From Marchantia polymorpha subsp. ruderalis (taxonomy: Eukaryota > Streptophyta > Marchantiopsida > Marchantiales > Marchantiaceae), in NCBI GenBank assembly GCA_037833965.1, contig AP031355.1, positions 24,081,501 to 24,145,500 of the forward strand: 64,000 bases of DNA. The letters run 5' to 3'. The notes under the pieces are model-generated. The model was not told the DNA's origin and did not search any database. It saw only the letters and a list, made by a program, of their open reading frames with translations. A program made the position numbers and the translations under genes. This document shows, piece by piece, positions 57,521-64,000 of the stretch (within the stretch, counting starts at the first letter, position 1; every line of letters starts with the position of its first letter).

Positions 57521-60500
57521 GGTGTTCTGGGGAGAAAGAATGTGCATTCGATCGATTGTCCCCCCTTGTGGTTAGATGGCAGATGGAGGGTGCCCCGGGT
57601 GTAGGTAGACTTGGATGTCCTGTAACATGAACGCGAAGCTCTGCTGCGATAGTACCAATCTTCTGTGCTATCTAGTGGAACCTACGTTAAGAATGCACTC
57701 CAACGACTAAGAATCTGAGGCGACCTGCCAGAACTCAGATCCAGCATTTAAATTTTACCACGCACCTTCCATCTGCAATCTAGCCCAAGTAGCGTAGAAT
57801 GTCAGAGCTCATCCTCAGGATTCAAAGGATGAACTCCAACAGCTTCTAGCCAGAAAGGAGAGAGGATGACTCCTGGAGGCGAAGGCATAAGATACGAGCC
57901 GATCCAGCGGAGCTCTTATAGCACTCGCCATTTCATTATTCGGTCAGGAATCATTCAGGGGGGAAAATCTCATTCTCGCAGGAACCACCTTCCCTCGTTT
58001 TTTTTAGAATTGTGCAAAAGTCTCTTACCTTTGCCAGAAGAGCGGAACGTGAGACCCTGGATTCTGAATTCTGTACATATACTGCACAGTAGCAGATTCC
58101 TGGAAGCACATTGCTGTTGGGAAATAGATCTGTTTACATTCCGTCACGTCATTGCTTCACTGAGAAATGATCTCAGAGATCAATATTAGATTAAGGGCCA
58201 TGATTCCATGATCTTTGACTGTCTGATGTTGTATGAAGGCGTTCAGTGGAAAGCAGTTCAATTATATTGCTTTCTTGGCTCTTTGTTTTGTATTATTGCC
58301 TTTGTTTTGTATTAAATCTGGCAGGCTAAGAGGGTCAGAACAGATAGGCCTCTCCTCCTCCAACTCCTGATTGCACACAGGGGTCAAAATAGTTGTGTCC
58401 ATATGAGACAAAGCTGCCTGGCCATTATCCGAAGCGCAAGCTTTTTGACCTTGACTTGGACTGCATGAGACACAAAACAGTAAATCCAGTCGATCTAGAT
58501 GCGGCATTGGGCTCTGAGTCATGAAGATGTGCTCTCGATAAGTGTTTCAATCTCAAGGTCCAATTGACAGCCCACCACTACCATCCTCCGTCTCAAGGTG
58601 CACATAGTTGCACGTTCTCTAGGCTAGAGCTTACTCCCACCCGCGAGAAAATGATCATCCGTGTGTTCTAGTCTCGGCGTGACTGACTGTGCAAATCTTT
58701 TGAGCATAGTGCTCAAACCTCGAGCCTGCGAATTCTGCGATTTGATCCTGATGAAAAAGGAGAGTGTTGTCGTAATTTCCTGAAAGTTATTAGAAAGTCG
58801 TCATGAACAGAGATTTAGCAACACAGCGTTGGTGATTCTATGACTACATACAACGTTGACATATTCCCCAAGGTCAAGAAAGACATCTTGAAACACATTC
58901 GTCTCTTCTACATCTATCAGTAGACTAGTTTCTACATACTCTCGAATAACGTGATCCTGCTCATTCACATATACGCTGCACCACACAGGTAACTTAAAGG
59001 ATTGGGCTTGTTTTCAGGATGATTTTATATGTTGATGTACAGAGTTACCCCGTTGCTTCTAATCTTCTACACGATTCCGTTTGCTATGCTTTGAGATGTC
59101 ATGAAGGGACCAAAGTGATGATTATCAGCTGTTTTTACTGGTGCCACCCGACCTCACCACTGCTCTCATTCATTATCTATGTCGAGTCTTAACTAAGTTG
59201 CCATATTCAATTGTGGCAGATTTCCAACTCCACACCTTAGCAATTGGTTATGGTGTGACCATCAACCCTTTGTATTGTGCTACATCATAGGATGAGCTAG
59301 TTCTTCGAGTCTTTAGTCTATATTCAATTGCAACACGCAAGGAGAAAATTCATTTATTAACACGTATAAACATACCTATTATAAGTTTAGGCCTCTCGGT
59401 TCTCTTTTCTCGTTTAAGCCGATGAATTTGAGCTCCATTCGTTCTAAAAAATAACCGTGCAGTGGATGAACATCTTACCTCCTGTATATATATAACACCG
59501 TGCTTATGTCTTGATGAAGCTATACATTTTAGGTGTAAGTCGGAGTACTGGCGTTATACTAGTCTTTTAGCTGCCACTTGTTTCCCTCAACAGATACCAG
59601 CATTCATATTCTCACGGTCTAGCTCTTTCTTTCCATTCGATTTTGTCAGATTAGATTCTTTTACAAATCAATCCATGTAACTGAAATGATTATTATAAGC
59701 TTAAACCAATAAATAGGAAAGGATGACCAAAGGACCTCTCTCCTTTTCATGACAAATGTCACACACAGTGTTTAACAGTGGAGGTAAGTCATTAGATGCA
59801 TCTCCTCCCGAAAAAGCCTCCACTTGTCACTCAATGTCACACTGTCCTTATCAGGACAGGAAGAGAAGATGTTGGGCGACTTCATGATGTGGAAAGTCTT
59901 CTTCCAATCTTAGTGTGGTATGAACAACAGTCCATCCACTTCCGAAATATATTAATCGCGTTTAGGTGTTCATTCACATTCGTACCTTAAGTATACTAAC
60001 TAAAATTCGAACAACAATTAACGAGTAACCTTAAGTACTATATTCGAATCATATGATACATCATATCCTGGATAGACAAAAATAGGTTGTATTCAGTCTA
60101 GCATCGATTTATAATCATATACTGCAAATGGTAGAGGTACGAAATGGGTCGATGCTAAATTTATATCTTACCTTGACATGTCCAGCTTCCTCTTTGCTTG
60201 CAGTGGTATATCGATTCCAACCTGTCTGTGCTCCAAAAATGATACTTTTTCACGTTAGAATCATCCTTTTCTGAGTCGAAATAAAATTATTACCAGCTCA
60301 GACCAAACAATAATCAATGCTTTTAATGTACCTTGTGGTCTTAACTCCCCTTTACTTAGCACGTGCTATTCAACTTCCAATCTCGATACGTATCATGGAG
60401 GGAAGTATGCATGAGACTGAAAATAATCATTTAAGCCAAGAGGATATAGGACACTACTGAGACTCCGAGTGGGTTACTAAAGATTAGGCATGCAATTGCC

Positions 60501-61530
60501 AGGGCCTCTATCTTCTGTCTTGTTATTATAATCCACTTTGGACTAGAAGTAAGTATTTATAGTGATATTTTTACATTCACTTTCTCCAGGAAATGTAGAA
60601 AAAGTCATATTCCACAAACATGTGCATCTCCTAAAGTATAGGCACAAGTTCTCTCTCTTAACCGTTCAAAATATTCTAGATGTCGGACTTCTGCTAAAAT
60701 AGTAGAAGCCCAGAAAGGTAGCTTCTTATGTAGGAAATAGATTATTTCGAAATAGTCCTGCATCATATCACAAACCCTTTTAAGTCCCTCATTTTTCTTA
60801 ATAAGTTTTCTGAATGCACAAAAGGTGCACAAAAGTTTCTACTTACTACATGTCAAATTTTCCCACAAAACAGTCCAGTTTTGGATGGGTGTATTGGACG
60901 ATGTTTCATAGTTCACAGCCCGAATAACATGGAAAGTGGACAGTGTCCATAACCAAGGTCCACTTACTTCCACTGAAACATGAAGCAGCAAATTAAAAAA
61001 CTAAAAAATTAACCATGTCATGGAGCTTGAGAAGGTGTTGACCTGTGTCCACTTGGCACCATTCTATCCGTGGACTGTAATTCAATTTAAAATTCCAGGA
61101 TTTGCTTAAATTCTGCTTCAATCTACAATGCGGACCATTATGAACTAACAGGAATTTGAGCATTTGGCCAAATGGTTAAGAAAGTGGTCGTTAAGACGAT
61201 ATGAACTTCCTACTGTTATTTATTAAATTTGGCCGTTTCAAATTGTGATTCCAATGCGGATATTGCTGCTTGCTATTCGGCAAGGACTGATTGTACTGGT
61301 TTTGACTCTCAGTATATCTTATTTATATTCTTTGTAAGGGTTGACGATCTGTAAGATACTGAACTCTCTGATCCGAGCAATGTCAGAGAATTTGATTCTT
61401 CAGAGTCTGCAGTTCTAATCGTGATTGATGTGACCGCAAAGGTCTTGTATCCATGGTGACACACGGGAAATTTAGACTTCTTGATTATGACTTATGGACT
61501 AAATAAAAAGTCGAATTTGAAGCTCCTCGA
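57521..61530. other. Spacer with scattered weak ORFs
   Basis: No gene with firm support. One minus-strand ATG ORF at 58262-58522 (86 residues) is listed separately. The remainder is of average to AT-rich composition with short ORFs. Confidence -1.
58262..58522 (-). CDS. Hypothetical 86-residue ORF
   Basis: Starts at a true ATG (58522) and ends TAA. Composition is protein-like (MTQSPMPHLDRLDLLFCVSC, NQELEEERPICSDPLSLPD), with a basic tail. No signal, domain or family recognised, and no flanking exons. Weak candidate; it may be chance. Confidence -1.
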   Translation of the reverse strand: MTQSPMPHLDRLDLLFCVSCSPSQGQKACASDNGQAALSHMDTTILTPVCNQELEEERPICSDPLSLPDLIQNKGNNTKQRAKKAI

Positions 61531-61881
61531 AATGGCATGGACAGTTTGTTAACTTTTCTGAACTGTGCTTGGCTGTTTCTGACTTGGATAAATTTCGAGC
61601 TGGAAAGTGTAAAAACATTCTTTCTCTGGCCTGGCGGGTTTTGGTGTCAAGCAGACGATGATACAACACCTTGTGTTTTAATCCAGGATCTGGAATCCGC
61701 GCACATAACTACGATCAACTTATCAGAGACCACGGTCATCTTCCTCAATTGCGGAGACTGTTGCTAGATTCTCGTCGTGCTGAACAACTTTGACTTCGTG
61801 GTGGTGCGCTGAGAATAAAGCACGCCTCACTACATGCATCACGGGAGAGCGTGAATAAAACTATGAGCTTATAGAGACACA

Positions 61882-62056
61882 ATGAACTCGGCGACAATAA
61901 ATTATAACGTTGTCTTTGTGAAAGGTCAAATGCCTGGCAGAATCACAGACCTCAAGCTGAGTCGCATCACGGCCCCAGCTATGTGGAAAAGACCCAACAT
62001 GAGAATCCTGGTTAGATTCTTTGATGATATGAATATTGCACAGATTCAAGACAATC
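61882..62056 (+). CDS. Exon-like segment with ATG and strong splice donor
   Basis: The ATG at 61882 opens a frame of 58 codons (MNSATINYNVVFVKGQMPG, LSRITAPAMWKRPNMRILV, FFDDMNIAQIQDN) ending exactly at a consensus donor, AATC|GTAAGTAT. It reads like a first coding exon. Following sequence is AT-rich and no second exon is visible before 64000. Family unknown; it may be a gene fragment or start of a gene with a long intron. Confidence -1.
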
Positions 62057-64000
62057 GTAAGTATACAGTCCAATAAGGATAAATCAACACGTAACTTCCT
62101 CACCTTTGATTTTCTAGCTATTTATGTTTATCACATATAACTAAATTCATTCAACAGATCATTCACAGGTTCAAATATATATAAATATATTTATATTCCT
62201 TCGAAATTCACGGTGATGGTTTGTTCTCATCACTATCGATTGTAATACATTGAATGTGTTGTCTGATTTGTATTTCCCAACCATTTTCCGTAGATTTTTT
62301 TGAGTCAATCTATTTCTTTATTACAGTAAGAGCTTCCAGAGCTTATTTCAAAACCTGAAACGAAATCGAGTAAACTAATTTCAGCTAAAACTTTCATAAA
62401 GCAATTTTAAACTATTAGAGTGATTTAAAAAAAAAAGAGTTATTTGTATAAGTTAATTATGAAGAGCTATAATTTATACTATCTAAATTTCAAAGATCCT
62501 ATAATCAGGAATACTTTGATCAATCCAACAACAGTGACAATCTTTCCATACTCTTTAATTACATAACTTTTGTTTGGTTTGTTGTTACTCTTTACGAAAA
62601 ATCATTTTCTGTTGCTACTTTGATTGAATAGTGTGGGCATCCTAATTATAATAATCAAATTTGAATTTTTTCATAAGACAAAATATCGCGCATTTTTTAA
62701 AGTAATACACTTTTTTCCAAATTTTTGAAATTGTAGAAATGTTCTTTTTTATTAATAAATTGTGAATGATGATAGCATATGTATCATTAGATATTTTCCT
62801 TTATTTTAAATAAATTAATTTGAAATAAAAATTATTATTTCATAATATTACTATGTATACTTTGTTTTAGTTTTTTTGTAAATTGTTTTTATAATTTTTT
62901 ATAATTTTTTCATTTAAAATTATAATATAAAATGCTTTCATTTTTCTATCTTAATGAAAAATGATTGATGGTTTAAATCACTTCATTAATTCACAAAGAA
63001 TGCAAAAAAACTCATGTCAAAAATCAAAAGATATTGATCAATGATTTACTTATCAGATCCATAGACAGTATTTCACAAAATTTATTTACAGAAATTATTA
63101 TTTTGTTGTTAATTCATTAATTTGATTTACTCACGTAGATAATAAATTATTAAAAAAAATTCATTTCGTTAGATTTTATCTTTCTTATTCTCAAATAAAT
63201 TGTTTGATTATTTCAATGCACACATTTTTATTATTTGAAGCAGATCCTGTATTATGGATTATCTTATCATGATGATCGCTGTCTAAAATGATTTTAAGTC
63301 ATGATCTATTTCATTGATTTTCTGAAGTTAATGAGTAATGTAATGAATATATTTCAGCTCAAAAGAATGAACACTTTTCAATCTTTTGTACAAAAATTCA
63401 ATTTGAAGCATTACATTATAACTTTAAGAAATTGCAAATATTCAAATATGCTTTGCCTATTAAAGTGTATTATCTCTTATCAAAGTTTATTTATATGTAA
63501 ATTTTATCTTCCATGATATACTTAAATATCGATTTTCAAGCTCTTTATGACTTTATGATTTTACCTCACGAATTACTTGAAAACACAACTTATCCAGAAT
63601 ATTTTAATGAAAAATAAAATATCACACAATTGATCTTATTGAATCTTCTACATACAAACTTAATATTCTGATTCTTTTTATTGAATTTCAATTAATATAT
63701 AGAATGAATGATGTTTATTTAATCAAATCAATCAAAATGTATTTCTTGTCAAAATGATTAAAAGAATTTCATAGCCTAAAATCTGTTCTTTAATTAATAT
63801 AAATATGACATAGATGGCTATATTTTTACATCAATATATCAATATATACACTATTTATTCAGATATTATTAGCTGAAGATGACTACATATAAGATGAAAT
63901 TATTCAAATTTCAGATATGTTTATAAAATATTATATTTTATAATCGTTGTATCATATTTATATTATAATCTAGAAAATTATTTATTTTTCATTCTGACAA
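62057..64000. other. AT-rich tail of the window
   Basis: Very AT-rich, with T- and A-runs and only short Phe/Ile/Asn/Lys-rich ORFs. No gene or structured repeat supported. Could be intron of the 61882 candidate or intergenic desert. Confidence -1.

Overview
The window looks like nuclear DNA of a land plant. The evidence is multi-exon genes with GT-AG introns and several plant-type families: a calcineurin B-like (CBL) sensor, an MHX-type cation exchanger, a plant AAA ATPase of the DAA1/At4g02480 type, a PLAT/ATS3-type secreted protein and a plant-like actin. A non-seed plant (bryophyte-like) is plausible from the layout: GC-rich islands upstream of genes, separated by very AT-rich, repeat-filled gaps. 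The sequence alone does not prove the lineage. There is no sign of prokaryotic, organellar or CRISPR sequence.

Layout. 0-0.8 kb: 5' part of an MHX exchanger on the minus strand, running off the left edge. 0.8-8.1 kb: long gap with a GC-rich island (about 1.8-7.0 kb) full of chance ORFs. 8.17-17.68 kb: a 23-exon minus-strand AAA ATPase; I reconstructed every exon, the phases are consistent, and it gives a 972-residue protein. 18.6-20.9 kb: exon-like minus-strand segments behind a TATA box, probably an unidentified or decayed gene. 21-25 kb: AT-rich spacer with tandem and inverted repeats. 25.16-28.67 kb: an 8-exon minus-strand CBL gene (213 residues), reconstructed with its N-myristoylation start and C-terminal FPSF motif. 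29.4-30.5 kb: GC-rich island upstream of it. 30.6-39.4 kb: AT-rich desert with foldback repeats, palindromes and possible retrotransposon debris. 39.8-42.7 kb: a plus-strand actin gene with TATA box and an intronless 377-codon CDS. 42.7-50.8 kb: repeat-rich spacer with two MITE-like inverted-repeat pairs and a GC-rich 20-bp-arm hairpin. 50.92-51.85 kb: two-exon PLAT-domain secreted protein on the plus strand. 53.1-57.2 kb: two minus-strand single-exon genes for small proteins with an N-terminal membrane or signal segment and no recognised family. 57.2-64 kb: weakly coding or non-coding sequence, very AT-rich at the end.

Functional links are loose, as expected for neighbouring plant genes. The CBL sensor and the MHX exchanger both belong to ion homeostasis, and PLAT proteins act in stress responses, but nothing here shows co-regulation. 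The most useful points for follow-up are: the actin CDS, intronless and with a sudden change of third-base composition next to an ancestral intron site; the last CBL intron, whose retention would remove the kinase-phosphorylation motif; the unexplained exon-like block near 19.6 kb; the orphan secreted proteins beside the PLAT gene; and several near-perfect foldback structures in the AT-rich gaps.
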